Positions 23,449 to 31,987 are shown, counted from the first letter of the stretch. The stretch is 32,217 nt of DNA from Verrucomicrobiota bacterium (GCA_016209525.1 JACQWK010000513.1:1-32217), one strand, 5' to 3'. Numbers and translations: made by a program. The notes: a model not told the origin generated them from the sequence alone.

Positions 23449-24873
23449 ATGAAAACCCTTTATCTCGACATTTTCAGCGGCATCAGCGGAGACATGTTCC
23501 TCGGCGCCATGATCGACTTGGGCGTCGATTTCCATACGCTGGAAAGCGAATTGGCCAAGCTGGGACTTCACGATTACCACCTGCACGCAACCAAAAAACA
23601 CAAGGCAAATATCCTTGGTGTGAAGTTCGATGTCCATTTGGCGGATCATCACGAAGACGAAGAGCACGATCCCGATGAGGATTCGCACCACCCCCATGAC
23701 CATGGCTCCCATCACCACCACCACGCAGGGAGCCATCACCAGGAGGACGAGCATCATTCCCACGAACACGGCCACGAGACCGGTCACGGATTAGCGCAGG
23801 CTCGCCATGGCGCGCGCGAAACTGAACATGATCACGAGGAGGAACATCACCACCATCATCACACGCACAGCCGCGACTATTCAGAAATTCGGGCTATGAT
23901 CTCCCAGAGCGGGCTCTCGGAATGGGTTCGGCAAAAGGCCGTCGCAGTCTTTCATCGCATCGCCGTGGCTGAGGGCAAGATTCATGGGGAACTGCCCGAC
24001 CGGGTCCACTTCCATGAAGTCGGAGCCGTCGATTCTATCGTGGATATTGTCGGCGCTTGTCTGGCGCTGGAGATGCTCGGCAGACCGCGTGTGTTGGCCG
24101 GACCGGCCGTCGAAGGCACGGGGTGGGTGAATTGCGCGCACGGCCGATTCCCCATTCCGACTCTGGCGACACTCGAAATCTTGGGCGAACGGGGAATCGC
24201 CGTAACCCAATGCGATGAACCGCATGAGCTGATTACGCCGACGGGAGCCGCGATCCTGGCGGAGTTCGCCGAGAGTTTCGGATCGATGCAGGGCCTGGTG
24301 GCCCGGAAAGTTGGCTACGGTCTCGGAACACGGGATAACCAGATCCGGCCCAATGTCCTTCGCGCGGTTCTGGGGGATTCTATGCCTTCGACCTCGGCGG
24401 ACGCAAGCGGCGCCATTTCGAGCCGGAACGATTGGGAAACGGACACGATTGCGGTCCTCGAAACCAACCTCGACGACAGTCATCCGGAAATTCTCGGCTA
24501 CTTTGTCGAGAGAGCGATCTCCACGGGGGCGCTGGATGTTTTTCACACGCCGATTCAGATGAAAAAAAACCGGCCTGGCGTGCTGCTGACCGTGCTGTGT
24601 TCCCTCGATCGCGCCGACGCGTTTTCGGAAATGCTGCTCCGCGAGACGAGTGCGTTCGGGGTCCGGCGATACACAGCGGAACGCCGAAAGCTGCGGAGAG
24701 AACAGACGAAAGTCAAAACGCGTTACGGCGAGGTCGCGGTCAAACTGGGCAAGTTGAACGGCCAGACTGTCCACGCCACGCCGGAATTTGAAGCCTGTAA
24801 AAAGCTGGCGGCTGAGGCGCAGGTCCCCCTCACGGAAATTTACCAAGCCGCCCAACGGGCTCTCAAATTATGA
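23449..24873 (+). CDS. larC: Nickel insertion protein LarC with large His-rich insert
   Basis: A 474-residue LarC, the CTP-dependent nickel inserter that completes the NPN cofactor. The N-terminus is canonical (MKTLYLDIFSGISGDMFLGAMIDLG), as are FHEVGAVDSIVDIVGACLALEML, ITPTGAAILAEFA and the C-terminal part LETNLDDSHPEILGYFVERA. Residues about 65-143 are a His/Glu/Asp-rich stretch (for example HHPHDHGSHHHHH and EEEHHHHHHTH), a likely nickel store or sensor. Unlike Lactobacillus plantarum larC, no frameshift is needed: the gene is one open frame. No larA or larE lies in the window. Confidence 0.93.
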   Translation: MKTLYLDIFSGISGDMFLGAMIDLGVDFHTLESELAKLGLHDYHLHATKKHKANILGVKFDVHLADHHEDEEHDPDEDSHHPHDHGSHHHHHAGSHHQEDEHHSHEHGHETGHGLAQARHGARETEHDHEEEHHHHHHTHSRDYSEIRAMISQSGLSEWVRQKAVAVFHRIAVAEGKIHGELPDRVHFHEVGAVDSIVDIVGACLALEMLGRPRVLAGPAVEGTGWVNCAHGRFPIPTLATLEILGERGIAVTQCDEPHELITPTGAAILAEFAESFGSMQGLVARKVGYGLGTRDNQIRPNVLRAVLGDSMPSTSADASGAISSRNDWETDTIAVLETNLDDSHPEILGYFVERAISTGALDVFHTPIQMKKNRPGVLLTVLCSLDRADAFSEMLLRETSAFGVRRYTAERRKLRREQTKVKTRYGEVAVKLGKLNGQTVHATPEFEACKKLAAEAQVPLTEIYQAAQRALKL

Positions 24874-25124
24874 TAAATCCGGAGTTGCTCGGGCTGATCC
24901 GCTGTCCGGAAACTCATCAGGTAATCGAGCTTGCCCCGCCGACTCTCATCGAAGCGCTCAACCAAAAGATTGCGGCGGCGCAACTCAGGAATCGCGCCGG
25001 CCAGCCGGTCGCAGAACGGATCGACGGCGGCCTGATCCGTTCGGACAAGAAGTTCCTCTATCCAATCCGCCATGACATTCCCATCATGCTCATCGACGAA
25101 GCCATCCCGTTGCCCGGCGCCTAG
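24870..25124 (+). CDS. Trm112/UPF0434-like small protein without zinc cysteines
   Basis: An 84-residue protein with the Trm112p-like layout: MINPELLGLIRCPETHQ at the start and LIRSDKKFLYPIRHDIPIMLIDEAIP at the end. Canonical relatives carry CPxC plus a later Cys to bind zinc; here only one Cys remains (RCPETH) and the later position is Ser (IRSDKKF), so zinc binding is doubtful. Trm112 proteins support methyltransferases; the partner is not visible here. It overlaps the larC stop by 4 bases and its own stop codon overlaps that of the convergent permease gene. Confidence 0.8.
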   Translation: MINPELLGLIRCPETHQVIELAPPTLIEALNQKIAAAQLRNRAGQPVAERIDGGLIRSDKKFLYPIRHDIPIMLIDEAIPLPGA

Positions 25125-25960
25125 CCCCCAACGGCGGTGTACTTTCGGATTCCTCGGTGCCAGACGACTCGCGCCAGGACATAGAAGGCCGCCACCCAAA
25201 ACGCTTGAACCAAGAGGCCCTGCCAAAGCGCGAGTCCGGTGGTGCGTCCGAGATAAATGCTGACCGGGAAAAAGAGCTGGTACGGAAACGGCGTGTAGGT
25301 CAGAATCTGCGCCAAAGCCGGCGGCAGGATATCCAATGGGAACAAATGTCCGCCGGCGATGTATTCGAACGCAAACAGGATGAAGATGAACGTGGACACC
25401 TCCAAGACCCAGAAGGCCAGCAACGCCATCGTGTATGACATGAAGAACTGGAGCAGGCCGGTCATGAAGGTCGCCAACACGAACCATCCGAACGTGGCGG
25501 CGTCCGTCGGCCAGGCGAAATACCGACGTTGGACCAGAATGAACAGGCCCACCGGGACGAGCGCGACCAGCGTGTAAACGAGCCTCCCGGCGAGAAAGAG
25601 GCACAACCGGTAGCTCAAATAGTCGATGGGTTTCAACAAGAACTGATTGATGTTGCCCTCCCGGATGTCGGCGGCGATCTGCCAGTCGTCTTCATTCACG
25701 GCGGTGAGCATATCGACGATGGTGACGAGGAGGTAATAGGAGACCATGGCCGCGAAGCTGTAGCCGGCGATCTCATCGGCGGATTCACGGCTGGCATAAA
25801 CCGCCCTCCAAAGGTAAATCGTGGCGGCCAATGGAATGAGGCCGAAGACGCTTCGAAACAAGAAATTGATCCGATAAACGAGCGTGTTTTGAAGCCCGAT
25901 ATTGATCACATGCCGGTATTTTCTCAAGCCGTCGCGCGCTCTGGTTCTCTGGGCATTCAC
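25121..25960 (-). CDS. ABC-2 type transporter permease
   Basis: A 279-residue integral membrane protein with about six helices, like the ABC-2/DUF990 family permeases. Segments include VYRINFLFRSVFGLIPLAATIYLW, a periplasmic-facing loop, YYLLVTIVDMLTAV, the conserved cytoplasmic REGNINQFLLKPIDYL (the family coupling motif), YTLVALVPVGLFILV and a C-terminal pair ending AFYVLARVVWHRGIRKY. Such proteins usually work with a separate ATPase and a second permease, neither of which is next to it here. The substrate is unknown. It converges on the Trm112-like gene with overlapping stop codons. Confidence 0.8.
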   Translation of the reverse strand: MNAQRTRARDGLRKYRHVINIGLQNTLVYRINFLFRSVFGLIPLAATIYLWRAVYASRESADEIAGYSFAAMVSYYLLVTIVDMLTAVNEDDWQIAADIREGNINQFLLKPIDYLSYRLCLFLAGRLVYTLVALVPVGLFILVQRRYFAWPTDAATFGWFVLATFMTGLLQFFMSYTMALLAFWVLEVSTFIFILFAFEYIAGGHLFPLDILPPALAQILTYTPFPYQLFFPVSIYLGRTTGLALWQGLLVQAFWVAAFYVLARVVWHRGIRKYTAVGG

Positions 25961-25978
25961 GAGTTGTCAGTTCCGTTC

Positions 25979-26080
25979 GGAGCGCGAGCTTTAGCCCGCT
26001 CCAGCGTGCAAGCGCCCGGCAGATCGGCGTTGCCGAATCCGCCCCGGCCTTCTCAAGCTGAAGCGGCGCGAACGCCGCGC
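25979..26080. repeat. Palindromic repeat remnants upstream of the spermidine synthase-like gene
   Basis: GGAGCG (25979-25984) pairs with CGCTCC (25997-26002) around a 12-base loop, and further on GCGGCG-CGAA-CGCCGC forms a tight hairpin near 26063-26078. The 204-base gap therefore consists mainly of repeat-type sequence. Confidence 0.5.
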
Positions 26081-26118
26081 TCCTCCCGCGACACCTTATG
26101 GAGGAGCCCTCCGAATCG

Positions 26119-26146
26119 CAAATTTCAAATTTCAAATTTCAAATTT
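26119..26146. repeat. 7-base tandem repeat CAAATTT x4
   Basis: Four exact copies of CAAATTT run from 26119 to 26146, 18 bases ahead of the GTG start of the next gene. The AT-rich array stands out in GC-rich surroundings and may lie in the promoter or leader of that gene. Confidence 0.85.
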
Positions 26147-26164
26147 AACCAGTAGAAGACCCCG

Positions 26165-27733
26165 GTGAGAAAGAAACCAGAACTTCCCCCAGGGCCGTCG
26201 GTTTCCGGCGCGCTCCGGCGATATCTTTATTTTTCCGCGGCCACCACCGGAGCCGCCATCATGATCATCGAAATCCTGGGGGCCAAGATGCTGGCTCCTT
26301 TTTTTGGCACCTCCCACTTTGTCTGGACCGCGCAAATCGCCGTAACCCTGGTCGCCTTGGCCACCGGTTATTACGCCGGAGGCCGCCTGGTTGACAATGC
26401 CCCAAAGCTGGGCCGCCTTTACGCCTGCGTCCTCATCGCCGCGATCTACCTCGGCTTCACCATCGTCGTGGTCGAACCTGTCGCTTACTGGTGCCTCAAG
26501 TACAAACTTGCCGTTGGCTCCTTAATCGCCGCGTCGTTTCTTTTCTTCATCCCACTCGCCCTGTTGGCCATGGTCGGACCCTTCGTCGTGCGGGTGTTGA
26601 CAGACTCGGTGGCTGAGGTCGGCGGAACTATTGGCCGCCTTACCGCCATCAGCACTCTCGGCAGCGTCATCGGAACCGTTCTCATCGGCTACGTCCTCGT
26701 CCCGTTCTTCCCCAATTCGGTCACGATGTACTTGACGGCCGGTTTCCTGATGGCGCTGGTCGCCGGTTATTTTCTTCTTTGGGAAACCCGGAAAGGCTCG
26801 ACGCCGGCGGCGACGGCCGGCATCGCGGTCGGACTTCTGTTGGGCTATGGCGGAACGACGAAGGAGCGGTTGATTCATACCGACACCACCGATGAACTCT
26901 ACCGGGCGAACTCAAACTTTGGCCTGCTTCAGGTGCTCGATAAGAAGGAAGGGAACGAGAGATACTACTTGAACGACTACCTCGTGCAGAACATATACGA
27001 TCCGACCCAGAAGAAGAGCCGGGCCCTTTTTACCTACGCTCTCCATCAACTTGCCCAGGCCTACACGCCACGAATCGAACGCGCCCTGTGTATCGGATTG
27101 GGCGTCGGAATCGTGCCGATGCAATTCGCCCAGGAAGGCGTCCAGGTGGACGTGGTCGAGATCAACCCGGGCGTGGTCGCCGTGGCCACCAACCATTTCC
27201 ACTGCAACTCTCGTTTGTTTAACCTCACCATCGGTGACGGCCGCCACTTCATCAACGAAGCGAAGGAAAAGTACGACACGATCATCCTCGACGCGTTTTT
27301 AGGCGATTCGTCGCCTTCCCATCTGATGACCACGAACGCGTTCGGGGCCATGCGCCGCATTTTGAAGGAGGAAGGAACGCTGGTGGTTAACAGCTTCGGA
27401 TACTTTGAGGCCGGCCGTGATTTCTTTTCTGCGTCCCTGGAAAAGACGTTGCGCAGTGTGTTCAGAGCGGTCCGCGTCCACGCCTCCGGAAACGGGAACG
27501 TTTTTTATGTGGCTTCGGATCGGCCCGAACTCAAAACCCTTCGCGAACCCAATTTCGAGGAGGTGCACCTGGCCTGCCGCCATTCGGCCAAGGAGGCCTT
27601 CAGCGGCATCCAGACCCCCGATCTCACTCGCGGAATTGTGCTGACCGATGACTACAATCCCATCGAGTTCTACGACGCGGCCACACGCGAAGAGCATCGG
27701 CGCCGGTTAGCGCTCAACATGAAATCCCTCTAG
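26165..27733 (+). CDS. Fused membrane domain and spermidine synthase-like protein
   Basis: A 522-residue protein: an N-terminal half with about seven or eight membrane helices (residues 18-240; GAAIMIIEILGAKMLAPFFG is the conserved start) fused to a spermidine-synthase-type methyltransferase-fold domain (about 255-510). In that domain ALCIGLGVGIVPMQFA and VVEINPGVVAVA form the cofactor site, TIGDGRHFI and ILDAFLGDSSPSHLMTTNAF the active-site loop, and TDDYNPIEFY the end. These fused proteins are common in bacteria but their reaction is unproven; an aminopropyl or methyl transfer at the membrane is plausible. It starts at GTG 26165, just downstream of an AT-rich tandem array. Confidence 0.85.
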   Translation: MRKKPELPPGPSVSGALRRYLYFSAATTGAAIMIIEILGAKMLAPFFGTSHFVWTAQIAVTLVALATGYYAGGRLVDNAPKLGRLYACVLIAAIYLGFTIVVVEPVAYWCLKYKLAVGSLIAASFLFFIPLALLAMVGPFVVRVLTDSVAEVGGTIGRLTAISTLGSVIGTVLIGYVLVPFFPNSVTMYLTAGFLMALVAGYFLLWETRKGSTPAATAGIAVGLLLGYGGTTKERLIHTDTTDELYRANSNFGLLQVLDKKEGNERYYLNDYLVQNIYDPTQKKSRALFTYALHQLAQAYTPRIERALCIGLGVGIVPMQFAQEGVQVDVVEINPGVVAVATNHFHCNSRLFNLTIGDGRHFINEAKEKYDTIILDAFLGDSSPSHLMTTNAFGAMRRILKEEGTLVVNSFGYFEAGRDFFSASLEKTLRSVFRAVRVHASGNGNVFYVASDRPELKTLREPNFEEVHLACRHSAKEAFSGIQTPDLTRGIVLTDDYNPIEFYDAATREEHRRRLALNMKSL

Positions 27734-27740
27734 CGCCGCG

Positions 27741-27804
27741 GTAAGGCGGACACTCCTGTCCGCACATTTTTCGGGGACTGGGCAGACAAGAGTATCCGCC
27801 TTAC
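27741..27804. repeat. Palindromic dispersed repeat, 23-base arms
   Basis: Left arm 27741-27763 (starts GTAAGGCGGACACTC) and right arm 27782-27804 (ends ATCCGCCTTAC) are inverted with 20 of 23 matches and an 18-base centre. It starts 8 bases after the stop of the spermidine synthase-like gene. No T-run follows on the plus strand, so it is a repeat rather than a typical terminator. Confidence 0.75.
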
Positions 27805-27908
27805 GATCACGAACCGTGCCCCTGGCCAAATTGAGAATTGCTGAGCCCAGACTGGAAGCGCTTGGCAATCACTCGCGGAAGAGAGACACTGGCCCGGGAA
27901 ATGAAACC

Positions 27909-28556
27909 ATGACTTTTGCGTCTCGAAAGGAAGCGGGCGAGAAATTGGGCCTCGAGCTTTCAGCAAAGAAAGTCCTCGCGGACGTCATTCTCGGCTTGCC
28001 TCGAGGCGGAGTGATCGTAGCCGCCGAAATCGCCCGGATCTTGAAACGGCCGCTGGACGTGCTCGTGGTCCGAAAGATCGGGCACCCCCACTTTCGCGAA
28101 TTCGCCGTGGGCGCACTGGCGGAAGCGGAGACCGTGGTGCTCGACCAACAGGTCTTGGCGCGCACTCACGTGGAGGCCGATGATCTCGACGACGTCATCA
28201 CGGAAGAAAAGGGCCGCCTCACGGATTACGTCAAGAAATTCGAAAAAGGCCAGCGCACTCCGCTTTCAGGCAAATCGGTCATACTGGCCGACGACGGCTT
28301 GGCCACGGGGGCGACGACCGAAGCCGCAGTCCGGTCCGCCCGGAAGCAAGGCGCGAAGAAGATTACCGTCGCCGTGCCGGTGGCTTCAACCAACGGCTTT
28401 GCCCGGTTGGCCAATGTGAGCGACGACGTTATTTCGCTCCTCGTCGATCCCAATTTCCACGCGGTCGGCCAGTACTACTCGAGTTTTTCCCAAACAACGG
28501 ATGAGGAAGTGCTCCGCGCCCTCGAAAAAGCAGCCGCAGGAACGCGCCGCGCTTGA
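27909..28556 (+). CDS. Phosphoribosyltransferase family protein
   Basis: A 215-residue type I PRTase. It has FASRKEAGEKLGLEL at the start, ILGLPRGGVIVAAEIAR (a conserved N-terminal loop), VLVVRKIGHPHFREFAVGALAE, and the PRPP-binding loop SVILADDGLATGATTEAAV (about 155-173), where the two Asp and the following Thr-Gly-Ala-Thr bind PRPP-Mg. Substrate is unknown; relatives in Mycobacterium and other bacteria are also unassigned. ATG 27909 is preferred over 27816 because the earlier part is not conserved and lies just behind a repeat. It is bracketed by two palindromic repeats and has no co-transcribed neighbour. Confidence 0.85.
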   Translation: MTFASRKEAGEKLGLELSAKKVLADVILGLPRGGVIVAAEIARILKRPLDVLVVRKIGHPHFREFAVGALAEAETVVLDQQVLARTHVEADDLDDVITEEKGRLTDYVKKFEKGQRTPLSGKSVILADDGLATGATTEAAVRSARKQGAKKITVAVPVASTNGFARLANVSDDVISLLVDPNFHAVGQYYSSFSQTTDEEVLRALEKAAAGTRRA

Positions 28557-28595
28557 AGATTATTGAGGTGACCGTTGGATGCGCGACAGGTCGGC

Positions 28596-28649
28596 GTTTG
28601 TAGTCCCGGCTTTAGCCGGTTCGGGCCGCCTAAAGGCGGGACTACAAAC
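28596..28649. repeat. Palindromic dispersed repeat, 19-base arms
   Basis: GTTTGTAGTCCCGGCTTTA (28596-28614) is inverted at 28631-28649 with 18 of 19 matches and a 16-base centre. It follows the phosphoribosyltransferase gene by 39 bases and lies between it and the convergent mnmD gene. It could act as a bidirectional transcript end but has no long T-run. Confidence 0.8.
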
Positions 28650-28703
28650 CTTCCGTGTGTAGTCCATTCCACGGTCTCCTCTGTAAGCAGCCCGTCGCCG
28701 CCT

Positions 28704-29561
28704 TCAATCGAATTGCGGATGTCGCTGCAGCCGTTCCCACGTCCCTGCGGAAAGCCGCGCTTGGCGATACCTTGGTCCTGCCAGCGGCTCCGCGCTCGTT
28801 GAGCGACGGGCCCGCTGAAGCCATTTTCGATCCAGCGGCTCCCGGATCAGGTCGAGCGTGTTGGCGGCCATGGTTGTTTCTTCCTTTTCCCCGGTGGCGT
28901 GTCCGCTCCCGACATAGAACCCGGCGAGCAAGAGCGTGACGCGCAACATCGTGCTCCGCGAGTAAGTTGGCAACGCGCAGGGACGGCCAGGGGCAAGCAA
29001 CTGGAAGAGGCGCGAGAAAAGCGGCTGAGTCCACATGGACGGGTTTTTTGCTGGTGAATAAGCGTCAAACAAAATCGCGTGCGGCTTAGGCAAATCTTGC
29101 GCGCCCGGTCCGGCCAGGAAGGTCGGAAAGTCCCCCAACTCGATCCGCCAGTTCACTTCGATCTTGCCCAGAAACATCCGCGTCGCGCGTTGCAAAAGGA
29201 GTTCTTCAAGAGGTCGCTCGATTCCCCCCAGATACCCAAGCAAGCCGGCGTTTTCCATAGCGAATCGAAGCGGTTCCAGCGTGTGATCGAAACTCACCAA
29301 CTGGACCGATCCCGGCTGTTCCGCCAACCCGCGTAGAACCGTGATCGCATTGGCGGCTGCGCCCAAGCCAACGTCCCAAATCACAAAACCGGACGCGTCG
29401 GCCCGGAAGCGTTCCCTCAGCCCGAGTTGCTCGACGTAAAGCGCCTGCGCTTCCGCCACGGGGCCGATCACCGGGTGAAACGTTTCCGCGTGCCTCAGCG
29501 AGTGCACGCTGTAAACACCGTTGGCCAGCCTGACAATTCTGTAGTTCTCGCTGGATTTCAC
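28704..29561 (-). CDS. mnmD: MnmD-type tRNA U34 methyltransferase domain protein
   Basis: A 285-residue SAM-dependent methyltransferase of the Methyltransf_30 (MnmC N-domain) type, which methylates nm5s2U34 to mnm5s2U34 in tRNA wobble positions. SAM motif: IWDVGLGAAANA (residues 61-72), followed by VSFDHTLEPL. The family signature is LFDAYSPAKNPSMWTQPLFSRL (about 164-185). The FAD oxidoreductase half of MnmC is absent, as is usual outside gammaproteobacteria. The C-terminal 50 residues are basic and less conserved. It is transcribed divergently from leuB and converges on the phosphoribosyltransferase gene. Confidence 0.85.
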   Translation of the reverse strand: MKSSENYRIVRLANGVYSVHSLRHAETFHPVIGPVAEAQALYVEQLGLRERFRADASGFVIWDVGLGAAANAITVLRGLAEQPGSVQLVSFDHTLEPLRFAMENAGLLGYLGGIERPLEELLLQRATRMFLGKIEVNWRIELGDFPTFLAGPGAQDLPKPHAILFDAYSPAKNPSMWTQPLFSRLFQLLAPGRPCALPTYSRSTMLRVTLLLAGFYVGSGHATGEKEETTMAANTLDLIREPLDRKWLQRARRSTSAEPLAGPRYRQARLSAGTWERLQRHPQFD

Positions 29562-29701
29562 GTTGTGAGCTTACCAAACAAATCTTCGCTACGCCCGGCG
29601 AGATTCAGGCAATGCAAAAATTCGCACAATTCCGTTGAAAGCGCCCGGAGAACTATTAGCATCCTCCCTCTCGCCGGGCCGGCGGGAGCAGAAGGGATAT
29701 C

Positions 29702-30769
29702 ATGAAGAGCTATAACATTGCGGTCATTGGCGGCGATGGGACCGGTCCTGAAGTCGTTCGGGAAGCGGTCAAGGTGCTGAACGCCGCCGCCGGCAAATTC
29801 GGACTCAAACTCAGCTATACTCACTATGACTTCGGCGGAGAGCGCTATCTCCGAACCAATGAAGTGTTGCCGGACAGCGCGGTCGAAGAACTGAGAAAAT
29901 TCCCCGCGATTTTGCTGGGTGCGATTGGCCATCCCGAGGTCAAACCGGGCATTCTGGAGAAGGGCATTTTGCTGCGGCTTCGCTTCGAACTGGAGCAGTA
30001 CATCAATCTGCGGCCGGTCAAACTGTATGACCAACGATTCTGCCCGCTGAAGGACAAGAAGCCTCAAGATATCGATTTCGTCGTGGTGCGCGAGAACAAC
30101 GAAGGCCTTTACACGGGATCCGGCGGTTTCGTGTTCAAGGGCACGCCCAATGAAATTGCCGTGCAGGAGAGCGTCAATACTCGGCGGGGCGTGGAAAGGT
30201 GCCTCCGTTTCGCCTTCGAGACGACGCGCAAACGGAACAAGGCCAAAAAGCTCACGTTGTCCGGGAAAACGAACGTTCTCACCTACGCGTTCGATCTGTG
30301 GGAACGCGCCTTTCATGAGATTGGAAAAAAGGAATTCCCGGAAATCCAGCGCGATTACGCCCACGTGGACGCGACGACCATGTGGTTCGTCAAGAATCCC
30401 GAATGGTTCGACGTGATCGTCACCGACAACATGTTCGGCGATATCATCACCGACCTCGGCGCCATGATCCAGGGCGGCATGGGCATCGCCGCCGGCGGCA
30501 ACATCAATCCCCAGGGAGCGAGCATGTTCGAACCCATCGGCGGGAGCGCTCCCAAATACACCGGCCAAGGAGTGATCAATCCGCTCGCCGCGATTTGCGC
30601 GGGCCAAATGATGCTGGATTTCCTGGGTGAAACGGCGGCGGCTCAAGCCATCGAAAATGCCGTCATCAAGGTGACGCGCGAAAAGATCAAGAGCCTGGCC
30701 GCGGGGAAAATGGGATACAGCACTTCGCAAGTGGGCGACATGGTCGCCGCGGAACTGACCTCAGACTGA
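29702..30769 (+). CDS. leuB: 3-isopropylmalate dehydrogenase
   Basis: A 355-residue decarboxylating dehydrogenase that makes 2-oxoisocaproate for leucine synthesis with NAD+. The N-terminus is [13 protein letters not shown]; the substrate loop is [22 protein letters not shown], close to the actinobacterial LeuB pattern; catalytic blocks are [12 protein letters not shown] and [34 protein letters not shown]; the cofactor end has [18 protein letters not shown], with the NAD-type rather than NADP isocitrate pattern. A ribosome-binding site GAAGGG (29691-29696) precedes ATG 29702. It overlaps the end of the convergent acyltransferase gene by 9 bases. No leuA, leuC or leuD lies nearby. A tartrate or related dehydrogenase is a less likely alternative. 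Confidence 0.85.
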   Translation: MKSYNIAVIGGDGTGPEVVREAVKVLNAAAGKFGLKLSYTHYDFGGERYLRTNEVLPDSAVEELRKFPAILLGAIGHPEVKPGILEKGILLRLRFELEQYINLRPVKLYDQRFCPLKDKKPQDIDFVVVRENNEGLYTGSGGFVFKGTPNEIAVQESVNTRRGVERCLRFAFETTRKRNKAKKLTLSGKTNVLTYAFDLWERAFHEIGKKEFPEIQRDYAHVDATTMWFVKNPEWFDVIVTDNMFGDIITDLGAMIQGGMGIAAGGNINPQGASMFEPIGGSAPKYTGQGVINPLAAICAGQMMLDFLGETAAAQAIENAVIKVTREKIKSLAAGKMGYSTSQVGDMVAAELTSD

Positions 30770-31327
30770 TTCTTCGCCGTCCGGTTCAAAGAAATCTTTG
30801 GTCTTCTCCTCGAAGGATTCACGGGTGAGATACATCGGCTGGAACAGGGCCTCTCCAGCGCCGACCAGCGGCCCGAAGGGAACAAAGCCCAGGTGCCTGT
30901 AAAGTTTCTGCTGCCGAGTCGTGCCGGAAATCACCGCCAGGTCATAGCCTTGTTGGATGCAGTAATCGCTGGCGAATTTGAGCAGGCCATAAAAGACCTG
31001 GCCCATGCGAAAATCCTTCTCGACCGCCAAGAGACGAATCTCGCAGATTGACCGGCCGGGCGGCAGATGGTCCTCCAACCGGGAAAGTTTTTGGTCCAGC
31101 GAAAACGGGCGTTTCCCGCGCACGGCCAGCATCCCGATGAGTTGGCCGTCACACAGGCAGATCACGTACGTGTTCTCGGAATGAAATTTATCGACCAAGC
31201 GGCGGTTTGAGACGGCCTGATGTTGCGGGATTTCCTCCACAAACGTCTTGTAGTTCAACTCGTGGATTCGGTCGAATTCCCAATCCTCGGTCGCAATCTT
31301 AAATTCCAACACTGCGGATCGCTTCAT
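30761..31327 (-). CDS. GNAT/FeeM-like acyltransferase
   Basis: A 188-residue protein with a GNAT-type fold. The N-terminal ATEDWEFDRIHELNYKTFVEEIPQH resembles the N-acyl amino acid synthase (FeeM) and autoinducer-synthase side of the superfamily. The core includes YVICLCDGQLIGMLAVRGKRPFSLD, CEIRLLAVEKDFRMGQVFYGLL (cofactor-binding helix) and DLAVISGTTRQQKLYRHLGFVPFG. It may use acyl-ACP or acyl-CoA to acylate an amino acid or amine; the acceptor is unknown. It follows plsY by 6 bases on the same strand, so a lipid-related role is plausible. The tail overlaps the leuB stop by 9 bases. Confidence 0.75.
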   Translation of the reverse strand: MKRSAVLEFKIATEDWEFDRIHELNYKTFVEEIPQHQAVSNRRLVDKFHSENTYVICLCDGQLIGMLAVRGKRPFSLDQKLSRLEDHLPPGRSICEIRLLAVEKDFRMGQVFYGLLKFASDYCIQQGYDLAVISGTTRQQKLYRHLGFVPFGPLVGAGEALFQPMYLTRESFEEKTKDFFEPDGEESV

Positions 31328-31333
31328 AGATTT

Positions 31334-31987
31334 CTATTCCTGTGACACGCCTGGCCTCACTCGGTTCCGTCTCTTGGCCGCCAGCTCGGCGAATTCTTCT
31401 TTCAGGTTCTCCCGGTGCGCAAAGAGCACGAGGGCGGTAAGAACCGTTAGCCCGGCGGTACTCGCCGCCGATTCGCCGAGCAATCCATTCACCGCGGGCA
31501 GGAGACTAAACGCTGCCAGGCCGGCCAATACGACCGACCGCAGGCCGGCGCAGGCCATTCCGAAAGCCGCGAACAAACCCGCCATCAGGAGCGGATTGAA
31601 AGCCGTGAGCGCGCCGGCAGCCGTGGCCATACCCTTGCCCCCGTGAAACCGGAGCTGCACCGGCCAAACATGCCCCGTCACCACCGCGAGTATCGCGACC
31701 AGTTTCATGCCTTCGCTTTCTGCGAACCGTTCGGTCACCCACACGGCGACGGCGCCTTTTCCCAGGTCACCCGCCAGGGTAGCTCCAAATCCCCACGGTC
31801 CCAGCGTGCGTCCGACGTTCGACGCTCCCACGCTGCCGCTACCGACGCTCCTGATATCCTTTCCCGTGGCCAAACGAACCAGGTAGTAGCCTAGCGTCAC
31901 ACAACCGAGTGCGTAACAACCGGTCAGCACTCCGAGCGCGCAAACCCAATGCATACCGGTGATCTCACCGAACCACGGCATGTTCAT
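31334..31987 (-). CDS. plsY: Glycerol-3-phosphate acyltransferase PlsY
   Basis: A 217-residue inner-membrane enzyme that transfers acyl groups from acyl-phosphate to glycerol-3-phosphate, the first step of phospholipid synthesis. All three PlsY motifs are present: VGSGSVGASNVGRTLG (48-63), AGDLGKGAVAV (72-82) and GHVWPVQLRFHGGKGMATAAG (105-125), with hydrophobic helices between. The C-terminus adds FAHRENLKEEF. It is followed 6 bases later by the GNAT-like gene, a probable two-gene operon. ATG 31987 is assumed; Met12 is an alternative. Confidence 0.93.
   Translation of the reverse strand: MNMPWFGEITGMHWVCALGVLTGCYALGCVTLGYYLVRLATGKDIRSVGSGSVGASNVGRTLGPWGFGATLAGDLGKGAVAVWVTERFAESEGMKLVAILAVVTGHVWPVQLRFHGGKGMATAAGALTAFNPLLMAGLFAAFGMACAGLRSVVLAGLAAFSLLPAVNGLLGESAASTAGLTVLTALVLFAHRENLKEEFAELAAKRRNRVRPGVSQE

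Noticed and set aside
22717..23787. Minus-strand open frame of 356 codons opposite larB and larC
   Set aside because: It covers two clear lar genes and its hydrophobic valine/methionine-rich part is the reverse reading of the His-rich insert of LarC.
23690..23880. His-codon-rich DNA in larC considered as a tandem repeat or frameshift artefact
   Set aside because: The His stretches are irregular, the frame is preserved on both sides, and His-rich inserts are known in LarC proteins.
29558..30730. Minus-strand open frame of 390 codons opposite leuB
   Set aside because: leuB on the plus strand has all family motifs and a ribosome-binding site; the antisense frame is a by-product of GC-rich codon use.
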